Positions 1-11,882 of a stretch of DNA of 64,000 nucleotides are shown here, in pieces. Below the pieces are notes generated by a model. That model did no database searches. It worked only from the letters and a program-made list of their open reading frames with translations, and was not told where the DNA came from. Source of the DNA: Bondarzewia mesenterica. Lineage: Eukaryota; Basidiomycota; Agaricomycetes; Russulales; Bondarzewiaceae. Position 1 is the first letter of the stretch. Each line of letters begins with the position of its first letter. The stretch spans positions 41,227 to 105,226 of the forward strand of contig SGPL01000040.1 of the NCBI GenBank assembly GCA_004802705.1, in the 5' to 3' direction. The position numbers and the translations under genes were made by a program.

Positions 1-206
1 TCCTCTGTAATTGCTTATGAAGCTGACGAGAATTGCTCTATCGTAGTGCTGAGCCTCAGGATGAGCGCGCACCCTCTGCGGGCGCCAAGTCGCTGGCGAT
101 TCCCTTCGATCAGAGTCGCTGGTCCCCGATCGAGCCTGGCAAGACCAAGTGCCCCGCCTGCAATCGCGACGCGAAGCGGTGGACCATGTTCGGGCGTTCG
201 TACTAG
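1..206 (+). CDS. Prolyl-tRNA synthetase, C-terminal end (partial)
   Basis: Only the last exon and a few bases of the one before it lie in the window. After a short intron (about 7-53, branch-like gctgac) the frame reads a C-terminal domain containing GAKSLAIPFDQ, then a CPAC pair, and ends in KRWTMFGRSY at a TAG (204-206). A terminal (Y/W)T(L/M)FGRSY preceded by GAKSL-IPF is the hallmark of the C-terminal zinc-binding-type domain of the eukaryotic/archaeal class of prolyl-tRNA synthetase, the cytosolic enzyme that charges tRNA-Pro; human EPRS ends almost identically. The two cysteines fit the metal-binding site of that domain. The exact intron acceptor (46 or 53) is not settled. The rest of the gene lies to the left of the window. 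Confidence 0.85.
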
Positions 207-519
207 ACGTGTCTCTGGATAGATTAATTTTGGGCGTCCGTCATGTGTGTTTGTTGGTAGTACCAGGGATTGAATGTATTTGATTCGATGAAGTGTAAAA
301 CAACTCGTATTTTTCTCAATTTTTTTGCGACTTTGTATGCCTACGATCACGCGGTGCGGCACGTGTTGTAGTGCGAGACGCGTTTCGCGCGGAACGTAGC
401 TTCTTTCGTCCAATGGACACCGTGTTTCGCTTCTATCCCATCATCTATATCTGCTCTTCATCTAATTCCTTTGCGCCATCGAAAATCGGGGATTTCGCTC
501 GGGATTATCTTGTCTTATT
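207..519. other. Intergenic, 3' end of ProRS / promoter of RdRP
   Basis: About 310 bp between the synthetase stop and the proposed polymerase start. It is AT-rich just after the stop, which suits a 3' UTR. A short open frame begins at 371 but is not in frame with the polymerase. No other gene or RNA seen. Confidence 0.5.
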
Positions 520-3500
520 ATGGGAGATCGCCACTATGAATTCTGCGACGACCCCGTGCTTTCGGGACGGACCTGCCCTGGATCTCCCTCATCGGGACAC
601 ACATCGGATTATTCTGGTCATTTCGACACATCTATATTCGAGCTTGCTGTGGAAACTCCTCCGTGTCCGAGTCCGGTAACAACGGATGAGTCTCAAGCAC
701 GCATGAAGCGCAGCATCTCTGAGGATGTGTCCATAGCATCCGAGCCCGTTTGGCTCCCCCCCGTGAAGCGAGCTCGAATAGACGCGAAGTCTCGTGCGGG
801 AACTCCGACGCTTAGGTCCACCAGTTCCACATGCGATGTTCCGGCACCGACGGATACTCTTGCGGACGATGCCCTAAAGCCCTATATCATTGTGAGTATA
901 TCTTTACATCCATGCAATATTCAGTGAGAGAATACAAATACCGACTCCTAGGCATCCCATCCGCATATCATAAGGTATATGAAGAGTAGGGGTTTAGCGT
1001 GGGGAACCCAATGGGAGATTGCCCGTCTGATCTCCCAAGGGACGATCAACTGGGATAGTGTGAATATCGACAAACTTGATAGCTTGAAGGGTTCGAATAA
1101 AGAAGCCGCACCGAAAGTTCAGGGCCTTCTCGTCCCCTCCACCTCGACTAATTCTCAGTATCATCTCGCGTACGCGAAAGAGACTGCCGCGAAGGTGAGC
1201 TCGTTCACAGTTTACCTTTTCGTTGTTCACATGAATATCATCTTGGAGGCTCCATGGGAGGAGTTGGATAAGGAGGATATTGCGTTTCGCTCGTCGGAAT
1301 ATGCATGCCTTGGTGTTGAAATAACGTCTGACTTGCCCGAAAAAACCAGGAATGGCGAACAACTTATACCCGAGTCCGAGTCTGGCGAAGATTTCTCCGA
1401 TGGCTGGTATGGCGGAAAAGTAGAATTCGCGGCCAAGCTTTCACTCATTGAATCCAAGTTGAAGATCACTCTTGAGCAACCCGAGCTTGGCTCTTCGTCG
1501 CGATTCACTCGCCGGTTTGGATCTGACTGGCTAATACGAGTCCGAATCTCGAAGGACGTGCTCCGGAAGCCTGAGAACGTCAGCTTGGTGGAGAGATTCC
1601 TCTGGCGTCCTTTCGTCGTGAATGGACAAGTGTTCCGGTTCTTCTATGCCAACAAGGACCGCAATGCACTTCTCATGGCCACGAACGAAGAATTGATCAA
1701 CGGTGAGGTGAGGTCGAAGCCATCTACNNGCCATCGCATGAGCCTCCTGGAATTCTTCAACTGGCATAACCCTATGCACCTGAACAATAAACAGGTATTT
1801 TGTCTGCCCATCATCTGACCTTCATGTTCATGACTTTTTGTAGACTNTAGCGAAATGGGCTGCTCGATTCGCACTAGGTCTGTCCAATTCCATCCCAGGC
1901 GTGCTTCTTGAAGCCGATAATATATTCGATGAGCCTGAAATCAGTGAGTATCTGTATCCGCGTATCACCTTTCTTTTTTGCTGATGACTTGTGAAGTCTC
2001 ACCCGCATTCAATGGTGAGGGGAAGCCACCCAGCGAGATGGAAATGACGGACGGCTGCGGATTGATAAACTTCAGCGGTCTGTGGGTACTNCATCGTAAA
2101 GATCTCTGGGGGAGCTTCCCAACAGCGATTCAATGCAGGGTCTCTGGTGCGAAGGTAAGCANGGATCATCACGTTTGACATTATTNGAGTGGACACGATG
2201 GGGATANCATATAGGGCCTTCTGTTGAGACACCCTGGAAAGGAGGAGAACNCTCACAAAAAGCCACGTGTCTGGCTTCGACCTTCACAGACGAAGATCAA
2301 GTACAATTCNTCGTCGCTCCGCGACCCTGCGAAGCGGACGATCGATGTTCTGCGCTCCTCGCATCTCCGTACTCAGGCCCGTCTCTCGAAAGAAACCATT
2401 ATCAATCTCGCAGAGAATGGGGTCAATCCNGACCATTTCAAAAANCTCCTCCGCTCGTCGCTTAAGGACGTTGTTGACAAGCTGTTGAGCTGGGAAGATG
2501 AAAATGGGATGACAGAACTATGGTCGACGGTCGCGAAAGAGGGAGGNGTTNTATCCGCACGTGAAATCAGGCAGATGTCTGGTACAGCGCGAGTTCGNGG
2601 ACTNCNTAGNCNTGATTCCGANGACGAGGACAGCGACGATGAAGNTGGTAGTGCAGANAATGAACAGCCTCAGTCTGCNGCATGGTGGGCTGACGATATA
2701 AGTGGGTGTCCATCTTCTTTGGAGGAGACGGTGCTCGTCTTTCTGGACTCGGGGTTCTTGCCCAGCAAAAACAAGNTATTGGCGCAGAAGCTTCATGAAG
2801 TAATTAAGAAGGCGATCAGGTCGCATTGTTCGAAGAGCAGGATCATCATACCGATGGCCTGCTCAGCNTTCATTGTCCCAGGTANGTGCGNGNNGTAGCN
2901 CAACACTGCAATTATCCCTAATCCCAGAGCAGACCCGTGNGNCGTTCTAGAGGAAGGCGAGATTCACGTCAAGAGTAGCTCCCGAGATCTCAGGAAGCCT
3001 GATGGCACGATGAGTGATNGAGTGATCGGCGATGTCCTTGTGAGTGNTTTCCTGGGTAATGTAGNTTGACACTGACGCTCNGTTTCGTAGGTGACTCGAA
3101 ATCCNTGTAANCTGCCAACCGANGTNCAAAAGGTAGGCCCTGTTCATTGGTAACTGGNGATGACCATGACCTGAAACATATGCAAAGGTCAGAGCTGTNT
3201 TCAAGGCAGAGCTTGATGAGTACGTCAATGTNATTGTCTTCTCGGTCAAAGGNTCTCGTCACCTGGCGAGTATGCTTGGGACAGGTAAGCTTTACTATCC
3301 CGTCCGTTTCATCCGGCATCTGATCATACTTTNTTTNAATNAGGCGACTACGATGGTGATAAAGTCGAGGTAATCTGGCAGCCNGANATAGTCAACGATT
3401 TTCNAAACGCCGACCCGAAGTTGGCGGATCCCCCCGCAGACCTGGAAAAGTCCTTCAAGAAGGAGAACGAGACGGTTAACACATTCTTGACTCGCATTCC

Positions 3501-4583
3501 AGAGTCACAGCCAGCCTACATCCGCATGCGCGCCTATCAGTCAGTTCTAATGGGGGGACTGCGCGACATTTCTGTCGTTGGCATCTACTCGTCCATGCAC
3601 GACAATTCGATATATCAATATGGGTACACTCACCCGAATACAATTCGCCTGGCATGGATGTAAGTCGACTGATTCCTTCCCTTAAGATTGTGAGCATCCA
3701 TACTGATTATTCTAGGTTTTGCACTGTGTTGGACGGTTCGAAAACGGGTCTAACAGTAGAAGCCGAAACGTTTACTCGAGACCGCAAGAATTTCAATGCC
3801 GGCCAATTGCCGAAGTGGAAGGAGCATCCAATACTGGAGAGCAAAGGCAAAAAAGCGAAATCTCGTGCGACGTACAGACATGATAATGCCATCCCAATCC
3901 GCCGTAACGAGAACCTGCGGGGCAGCATCTTCGTGATGGATAGGCTTCTTGAGGATGCGACCAGGGCTTGCGACGAACAATTGACTGTCGTGCACCAGTT
4001 CTTCGAAAAGCTAACATCACAGCGTGACCTGGACCTCGAGCGGCCATGGAAGGAAGCGCATAAGCGGCTGGAGCATATGCGAGAAACCCTAGATGCAGAT
4101 TTTAGGAGAAGGATTATGGACACGGTGAGGGGCACAGGGGAGCGGGCAGAGGTGATGCCCAAGGATATGATGATGGTGAATGGAGCTGCTGCCGCAACCA
4201 TGGAGGCGGAGCTCATGAACGAAATTCAAAAGCCGGTCGACGAGCTCTACGAGGAATTCAAGAAAGAGCAGGGTGACCACAAAAGTGACCCAAAAGGCGA
4301 CAGAGGTTTCACGTCGCTTGCGATCGAGACGCGGCAGGATTTCCTCCGCAAATACTCACTCAAGTACGTGAAAAGGCCCGCGAGGAAGTTGATGTTCTTC
4401 AGTGAAGACGAGGTCAAGCTTGTGCGCGCATCGTATGCATATCACTGCAGCCCGGAGGGCCGTTTTCCCTGGAACGTGGCGATGCGGGACTTGTGCGAGA
4501 TCAAAGCGAAAGCGAAGGGGGATTACAAGGTTTGCGCGGGTTCTTTCTACGAAAGATTCAGTATTCGTCCCGATAGGCGTTAG
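520..4583 (+). CDS. RNA-dependent RNA polymerase (QDE-1/RDR type, RNA silencing)
   Basis: Multi-exon gene for a cellular RNA-dependent RNA polymerase, which converts aberrant or single-stranded RNA to dsRNA for Dicer in quelling-type silencing. Landmarks in order: KSRGLAWGTQWEIARLI (about 980-1035), FRFFYANKD (about 1636), LLEFFNWHNPM (about 1744), MTDGCGLINF (about 2045), then VTRNPC-LPT and VIVFSVKGSRHLA leading into GDYDGD. The DYDGD at 3346-3360 is the family's catalytic metal-binding loop, placed directly after an intron (3285-3343) that splits the preceding Gly codon. Downstream, GIYSSMHDNSIYQYGY and TIRLAWMFCTVLDGSKTGL are also typical of fungal RdRPs. Stop TAG-in-frame is at 4581-4583. 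The start at 520 is the first ATG in frame with the conserved part and gives roughly 1,200 residues, a normal length. Scattered n bases between 1728 and 3405 hide single residues but no stop is seen, so I take it as intact. Confidence 0.93.
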
Positions 4584-4902
4584 TTTGTGTGTGATGGATT
4601 CTTCGCTTCTGTTGCTTCATCTTGCCGTTTTGCATATCTGCCCTATCGTGGATGCGTTTGTGGCTTTGTCTTGTTCTTGCTTCTTGCTTAGCATTCGCAT
4701 ATTGATCGGATAGAATAGTGGTTAATATCTTGTTTTTGCTTGTTACGTTGTCGATAGTCTTGCATCTTTGTATATGCTTTGTTGTTAAATGTAAATCGTT
4801 GCATTCCTGTTCATTCTTTCAGTCACACTCGCAAGTTATAAGTAATCTGCATCATTGCCACATGAATGGATTTTTTCCCCCGTCGTTCATCCCTAGGATC
4901 GA
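4584..4902. other. Convergent intergenic region (3' UTRs)
   Basis: T-rich sequence between the convergent RdRP and aldo/keto reductase genes. It is long enough for both 3' UTRs. The small open frames inside it have no family features. Confidence 0.5.
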
Positions 4903-6213
4903 TCAAGTATGATCCACAGGATTCCAGCTGATGGCGCCCGCCGCGCCGCGGTCAAGCACGTCAAGCCGTGCCATGTCCTCTGCGTCAAGAGTGAAATCAT
5001 ACAGTTTGATGTTCGAGCGGATGCGGGCCGGCATGGCAGACTTAGGGAGCGGGACGTATCTGACAATCAATAGATAGATGGTTTGAACGCCATGGACGAA
5101 GTTCATCGAAGGAAGGGAGCTTACCCGCTTTGAAGCGACCAGCGGAGGAGGATATGTGCTGGGTCCCGGCCGTACTGGAATACATCAAGGTTAGATCAAT
5201 AGATCTCTTATACGAGATGATTCGTAGAATCACCTTTTGTGCGATACTGATAAGAGTCTTGTCATCCATCTGCCCGCGCAATAGGGGGCAATAGGCTTGT
5301 ATTACGATGCCATGCTCGCGGCACCATGATACTATTGGCTTCTGTTGACAGAAAGGGTGGAGCTGCGGAGGGATGAGAATAGACGATTAGCAGTTATTGC
5401 CAAAGGAGGTCGAGGGAATGATTACTTCTATTTGGTTGACGGCAGGCAACTCGAGTCCCACGGATTTGATTTCTTGCAAGTGCTTGAGGCCACTGAGATG
5501 TTATCAAGGACGTAAATATGAATGAAGCAAAAGATATCAGGAGAGGAAAGACGAACTAGTTCGAGACGCCTACGCTTCGCACTTTCCCCTTATCACGCGC
5601 CTCGAGCAAAGCACGATATGTTGCGAGACGGCGCTCAGGTCCAGACATCGGATCGTGTATCAGGAAGAGATCGATGTAGTCTGAACTAACTTGTAGCCCA
5701 AATGTACGAGAGCGACTTTGCGAAACGCACCGAAACCGAACTTTGCGAGAGATGTATCGACACCCTGAAGCGTGCTTTCGTAGCCGTGCGTTTTGTTGAT
5801 GCACTTTGTCGCTGAAGCATTTTTAGTTGAGGACTTAAATTTGCACGGATTAGTCGTTGAGAGAAATCTGACTTACTGATGAATATGTCGCCGCGGGAGA
5901 TGCCCGACTGACTCACAGCCTCACCAACATGAGCTTCATTGCGATAGGCCTGTGCGCTATCTATATGACTGGCCACGGGATATCAAAACAAAAGAATGCC
6001 TTCTTCACACAGCGATTTGGTCGAATTGACATACCGATATCCCACAGCCAATGCTTCAAGAACCGAGACACTAGTGGTGTAGTTTTGATATACGCCAAAA
6101 CCGAGCGATGGCATCAGGTAGCCTGCAGAGCATTTGAGAAGAAATTTTCAAGATGCTGATTGACGACTACCAGAGGATAGTTGAACAGTAGAAGAAATTG
6201 TCAACGCAGACAT
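4903..6213 (-). CDS. Aldo/keto reductase (AKR superfamily)
   Basis: NADPH-dependent oxidoreductase that reduces aldehydes and ketones in the cytosol. The first exon reads MSALTISSTVQLSSG (start codon complement of 6211-6213). After introns it continues YLMPSLGFGVYQNY, then HIDSAQAYRNEAHVG, carrying the catalytic Asp and Tyr. Next come ATKCINKTHGYE with the catalytic Lys, YIDLFLIHDPMSG with the catalytic His, and GKVRSVGVSN of the cofactor barrel strand. The C-terminus carries PLPKSAMPARIRSN, the usual site contacting the adenosine phosphate, and ends WNPVDHT at TGA (4903-4905). All four members of the AKR tetrad are therefore present, and the size (about 290 residues) is normal. It is divergent from the DJ-1 gene with 197 bp between start codons. 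The exact substrate cannot be read from the sequence. Confidence 0.93.
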
Positions 6214-6410
6214 TGTTTTAGTGGGAGACAAAAACGATTTTGGGCGGAGCCGCTTGAATTTGTTGACTCCGTTCTTGTTACAGACTTTCCCAATTGGGCG
6301 ATATGTAAATGTGTGGAATTCACCGACGTCATTCTGGCCGACGCGCCTTCTAAGTCCTTGAAACGGTCCATCTCTCGCAAACGACTCACATTTGCAATAA
6401 TCTCGTCGAT
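6214..6410. promoter_or_regulatory. Shared promoter, AKR / DJ-1
   Basis: 197 bp separate the start codons of two divergent genes, so one short region must hold both promoters and both 5' UTRs. No clear TATA box seen. Confidence 0.55.
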
Positions 6411-7335
6411 ATGCCTTCAGCACTGATTTTGCTAGCAGATGGGACAGAAGAAATGGAGTTGTTCGTTGAGTTTTCATATCTCAAGTGGCAAAACTCACCT
6501 CTGATGCCAGCACGATCGCCTACGACACCCTTGTCCGCGCCGGTGTCGCATGCATATCTGCCTTCGTTCCTGCAGATAAGAACAAAGATGTAGATGCACA
6601 AATTAGTCCTCCATTTGCAAAGGGGTCAAGGGGAATCAATATTCAACCAGACGTCTACTTCTCCCATAAATCATTGGCGGTGGTTCGTCGATCTCCGTTA
6701 ACATTCGTTTACGCCGTCCATGTTTCCTTAATGTTGCGGTGGGTAGGACAAATTTGATGCAATTGTTATTCCAGGGGGTGCCAAAGGTGCTAAGACCATG
6801 TCAGAGTCATCGGCTGTGCAGTCCCTCATCCGCGAGTTCTATGAAAGCAAAAAGCTCGTTGGTATGATTTGCGCTGGTTCGTAGCTCTTTCTGCTTTCTT
6901 GGAAATAGGTAAAATAAATAATTCTATTAAACTCAGGTAGCCTGGCCGCACTCTCGTCCAAGTTACCCAAGCAACCGTTGACTTCGCATCCATCTGTAAA
7001 ATCAGAGCTCGAAAAAGGTATAGTACCCAAGCCCATGCTGATTCTCAAATATGCGAGAAAACGGCAATTCGAGCAATCTGAATCGTCAAATTTCCTTTCT
7101 CGCAGACTTTGAATACCGGGAGGAGCCTGTCGTCGTTTCTGGTAACCTTGTCACCAGCCGTGGACCTGGTACGCACTACTCTAAACCCGATCGCGTCAGA
7201 ACTTATATCTGATTGCATCGATGGATAGGAACCGCATTCCCTTTCGCTCTCACCCTCGTAGAGCATCTCTGCGGCGCCAACAAACGCGACGAAGTTCGAG
7301 GGCCTATGGTGTTCCCGCCTGGGATGCCGTTCTGA
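6411..7335 (+). CDS. DJ-1/PfpI family protein (glyoxalase III/deglycase type)
   Basis: Starts MPSALILLADGTEEME, with the acidic pair typical of DJ-1. After an intron it reads TIAYDTLVRAGV, the N-terminal Rossmann-like segment. The core gives FDAIVIPGGAKGA and then KLVGMICAGSLAAL, where the Cys in the nucleophile elbow is the catalytic cysteine equivalent to human DJ-1 Cys106. A following exon carries [27 protein letters not shown], another family signature; the protein ends PPGMPF at TGA (7333-7335). About 200 residues, the normal DJ-1 size. Members act in oxidative-stress protection and several have glutathione-independent glyoxalase (glyoxalase III) activity; deglycase activity is debated. 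The neighbouring divergent aldo/keto reductase fits a role in reactive-carbonyl detoxification, which is inference. Confidence 0.92.
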
Positions 7336-7869
7336 TTCCCAAGTCTGATAAACAACAAAATCATTTGGCTGATTGAAGCCAAAAGACTTTGATGCTTCGA
7401 GAAAATAGCGAATGCTAATGAATTGTCCATGTATGTGAATGTATGTGTTCTATGCCGTTGGATAACATGGCCATGATGCCGATTTGCTCTTAGCGAATGC
7501 AGCGGCTAAAACCCTTGGCGATGTCATGATCGGGATTAATCGTAACCGTAAGTTTGCTGCAAATGCCTGACATCTACCACGTCTGTTCAGATGGTGGAAA
7601 CACATTACAACAACGGCGCGTACTGTGTTACTATGACTACCTTCTGCAGTGGGGTGTCCTTCAATCTTTGTCCACCCGACTCTTTGCAAATGGCAAGTGC
7701 TTGCAGATAGCTGCTCGATTTGAGTGCCTAATATAATTGTTCCAGTCAGCGTCGACAAATAGCGAACGTCATTCTCAAATATCTTTTGCTTGAACATTCT
7801 TAATAATCAGAATTTAGTGATCTCATTCATCCAGAAAGCTAAGCACATGGTGAAATATCTGCAGCCTCC
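7336..7869. other. Convergent intergenic region
   Basis: 534 bp between the DJ-1 stop and the arabinofuranosidase stop. A 115-codon minus-strand frame (7450-7797) is open here but shows no recognisable motif and lies where two 3' UTRs are expected. I see no supported gene. Confidence 0.5.
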
Positions 7870-10800
7870 TCACACCAGCTGAATAGTCAGAACATTGACG
7901 CTGAATCCTGCTGCAGTGTAGTTGAAGTTCTGTCCGGTCTTGATCCCGCTCGTCTTCGGGGTTACCAGATTAGGAATCGCTGGAGTGTTGCTGTCCGTCT
8001 CTCCGCCCGTCAGCACTTGTGCCGTTCCCGTCGAAGCCACCCTAAAAGGCAATTGAAAGGTCAGGCTCGCAGCGGTGCCAACTGTGTTCGCAACCTGTAA
8101 AAAAAAAAAGTCGAGTCAGAAAACAGGAGAATGCGAGAGCTTGGAAGACACGACGATGCAAACCTTGATGATCACTGAATTCGGAGAATTCTGCCTGACA
8201 ACAGACCAAAAGAGAGTACCATCTGGAGTTGGCAGTGTGCTAGGCAGGTATTCGTCGCCACGATTCAAACTGAAAAGCTACAGGGACAAAGGAACAAAGT
8301 TCGAATCAAAACGCACCGAATCATGAGCGATCATCTTCACCCACCTGTTGAACATAGTAGCTCGTGGACTTGTACACCGCGCCAGCGCTGAGGGCGATGA
8401 TTATAAACAAAGGTCCAAAATTATACAAATAGAAACTCACTCAAAGCTGACAAGATTGGGTGTCTGCATACGGGTCAGTGTAGGGAGCGCGACGAGCACT
8501 CAGATACTCACCCATTGCGAACCGTTGACGTGCTAAGAGTGCGTAAGAAAATCATCCCATCAACAATGATGCGGGAGGGTACTCACGCCTAAAAGTGGTG
8601 CGTAGCTAGCAGCAAAGACGATGTCGCTATTTCTCTCTAGCCCAGTCATGAACGCCGCTTCGCCAGTAGAACCTAAACGTGCATCAGTTAATTCGACTTG
8701 TCGTTTCATGTCAGAAGCGGTACTCGCTTTGCATTGTCGGAAACAAGAGACGCCCATCAGAGGGGCTACCGAAAATATCATTGGAGTTGGTCGAGATAGC
8801 GGCATACTCCCCCTTGAAAGAGTTTGTGAGCCTCCTTCCAGACATGTGCTACACGATCATCTGACCTCAAAGTAGGTTGTCCCGTTGCGCTGATATATTT
8901 TTGGTTCAACTGCTAGTGAAAAGCAGTGGAACTGAGACACGTACTTCAAAGCTATCATAGTAAAATGAGTCAGAAGCGAACCACCCTGCCAGAATTTTCA
9001 TCAGCAGCTGCGATATTAATCGATTTTTGTCACGCACCGGGTGTCTGATATACGTGGACATCATATGATTTTGGGATGGGGTTAAGAACAGGAGACCATG
9101 CATCCGTGGTTGCTATAAAGCCTGCGCAAATAGGATAAAGCATTAGACAGGATCCTGCCAATCATCACAAAAATGGCATACGGATGTTGGGATACAACGC
9201 TGAAAGATTGCCCACAAATTGGGACCAGCGATATTGGTAGCTGCATAGAAATGGTTGTTACATTCAGATCGCTTTCAGGAAAAATATCGTGACACACGTG
9301 GTTGCAGCGAAGAAATCCTAATGATTTGCTGTCAGACGTGAACCTGCGACCTGATACTGAAAATTCATACCTCATTTCCGACCTCTACCCAATTGAGCTC
9401 AAAGGGTTCAGGGTGGCCCACAGAAGCCCGCAAAGCACCTCCAGGAGTCGAAGTACCGCCGACAACAAACTCAATCTGAAAAATATCACCAATACAGCTA
9501 TGTTGTTATCAATTTTTGAGAGGTACGCACTTGTTGACGAGCTTGTTCAATGTAAGGAGCTAACCCACTCGCTCCGACGCTAGCACCGTTGAGAGAATAG
9601 CCAGCCCAGATTGCCATGATGGATGCCATATTGGCATCTTCGGTCCATTGGAGGTATTCAAGAAGTCCAAGACCGCTGTGAATAGATGTCTCGGTCAGAA
9701 GCTGGGAAACATCTACAGGAAAACCGCGTACTCGGTATTGATGTAGGTCCAATCACCAAGCCTACCCGGACGGTCAGTAAGAGGGCCTACGGTAGCATTC
9801 CATTGCCAACGTTGAGCTATGCTTTGTCCTTCCTACGAGCAAGATGTTATGAATTTAAGAACTCAAAGGTGCGGCAAATAGAACGCACGAGATTGTTACC
9901 ACCAACATAGCGGAAAAACGAGGGGTTCAACTCAGCAAGAGCCTGATGCAGGGTTTTAACATCAAAGAGCGAGAAATCAATAAAGCATATCGAGAAAACT
10001 CGCCGTTGCGATATCTTGTCTCATCCCATTTTCCCTGTTTTTGAAAGTCGGCGGAAACAAGCTCAGAAGTGCAAAGTGTACCGTTTTCCCAGCTGCACCT
10101 TCCAGAGTAACTTGAAAAGTATTTGCAGTACTGCTTGCAGATGTTGAGGGTTTGAGGCTGAAGACAAGCGGCGTCCAAGTTGTCGTGGGCGTGACAGAGG
10201 CAGATTTGCTTGCGAACACAGTTCCAGATGCAGAGACGAGGGCGACCGTCAAGTTTACTGGAGATGTCGAGGTCGAAGTAAAGCGGTAGTGCAAGGAAGC
10301 TTTGTATGTGAATGAAGAATTGACCGCGATTCCTGAGATACGCAATCCCGACTCAGGCTTTCTTGTTACACGAGAGTAAAGAACAAAGTCTCACCCCAGT
10401 ATCCTGCATTGCTGAATCCGACCGCGCCAGAGTTATCTGCAGGAATGGAAACCTCGAGCGCATTGGGGAGAGCTGCGGAAAGTGGGGTGGGATCTGCTAT
10501 GACCGCAATCCCAGCACCATTGACCGCAGACCAGGCATTCAAGGCGTCCGTGGTACCTGAACCATGCGCGATATGTCATATAAGAAAACGCCTCAGAGAG
10601 AAAAATGATACAAACCCGGAGTGACTTGTTGAAAAGCGCGATTTTGTAGGACTGAAAACGATGTTAAGCATAGAGATGAATAGATGGATATGTAGTTGAA
10701 TGGAAACGCACGCTCTCCGTATAGACCACCATCTCCACTCTAAGCAATGGGATTGCAACAAAAATAGGTTGGCCGATCGCATGTATAGCACGAAACGGCA

Positions 10801-11138
10801 CTCACATGCTACAATGATGACGGTACAATTAGACAACGACACGAGTAAGAGAGGGGATGTGTTACTTACACTGATATCCTACAGAAGTCAGAAAACGACA
10901 ACGTCATTAATTCTATCACAAAGGGCATCAATATTCAGGGACCGCTTGCCTCATACATAAGCCCCCCTAAATTTCTAGCCACGTTAGCATGTCTCCAATA
11001 ATTACGATTGTTCAACGACTCACATAGGGTAGATGGAATGCTATGACTAGCTGTCCCTTGGACCACAACGGTCGTCTGGGCGTTCGTCGCTGTAGCCAAC
11101 AGCGACGCAATTACCACAGCGGAAATAACTGAGAACAT
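7870..11138 (-). CDS. Alpha-L-arabinofuranosidase, GH51, secreted
   Basis: Exo-enzyme releasing terminal arabinose from arabinoxylan or arabinan. It starts MFSVISAVVIASLLATATNA followed by QTTVVV, a clear signal peptide. The next exons give HSIPSTLCESLNN and NLGGLMYEASGP, as in fungal GH51. A carbohydrate-binding-like beta domain follows (about 9980-10345, SSFTYKASLHYRF). The catalytic barrel has FFRYVGGNNLEGQ, DGLGLLEYLQW, then FELNWVEVGNEDFF, with the acid/base Glu in GNE, split by an intron. YFEGEYAAIS, with the nucleophile Glu, is also split by an intron. The C-terminal beta domain ends VNVLTIQLV at TGA (7870-7872). Many introns; roughly 640 residues, a normal length. It points to a plant-biomass-degrading lifestyle. 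It is divergent from the MutY gene. Confidence 0.93.
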
Positions 11139-11882
11139 GGCCGTCTGCTATTGGCAGGACGACGGCCTCAACAGCCTCGCTTTTTGAAGTGCATCGACGG
11201 CCCGAAGGACGAACCCGTGCCAGAATTCAACAGCAACCAAAATTGATATGTGCATATAGTCCATGAATAACACGGGCTTGTCAAAGCGATTCTGATGGAC
11301 AATGTTGGCCGGAAGATATCCGCCGTCGTATGACGACATCAACACAAGAATTGAGAAGAAAAGAACGCGATTTTTATGGAAAAGCGGTCCGCTGCAGTAT
11401 CGTGACTGGAGCGAAGGACCTCGTGATGCAAGGAGAAAGCTCGCAGCAAAGAAAACAGAGAGATCCCCAAGAACTTCTCACCACGCAAAGCACGCGGACA
11501 CTGGACAGTGATGAGATACTACATAGCAAAGGTCAGCTGAAGGAGTTTGAACATTCCCCTCGGCCTGAGGCCTTCAAGGGCCTTAAATTCTGAAGCCTTG
11601 AGCTTAAACGTTGAACGTCGAAGAAAAAATAGTTCCGAAACTTACGTGGTCTTGACAAACGACTGTTGAGCGAGATCTCGCGAGATCTACAGCTACTGGT
11701 TGAAGCTCCGAGGTATTGCCGGAACAAACACCGGCAAGCAACTTCTGACTGTGTGGCAGCAACAGCTCAGAGCTGAGCGCGCGACTCCCCGGCGCGTTTC
11801 ATTCGACCTGCGTTATAGTTCACTACGGGCACGTCCGAGTCATCTGGATTTCTCGTTACTGGTGTTAGAGACTGACAACTGA
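11139..11882. promoter_or_regulatory. Divergent intergenic region, GH51 / MutY
   Basis: 744 bp holding both promoters. It contains a perfect 16-bp palindrome at 11673-11688 (AGATCTCGCGAGATCT), about 195 bp before the MutY start, and a copy of the AACGTTGAACGT motif at 11606-11623. Short open frames here show no coding features. Confidence 0.5.
11606..11623. repeat. AACGTTGAACGTCGAA motif copy
   Basis: One of four non-coding places in the window with adjoining AACGTT and GAACGT words (others at 24199-24271, 24627-24647 and 55276-55300). Origin unknown. Confidence 0.4.

Noticed and set aside
7450..7797. 115-codon minus-strand frame between DJ-1 and GH51
   Set aside because: Lies where two convergent 3' UTRs must be; no family feature.
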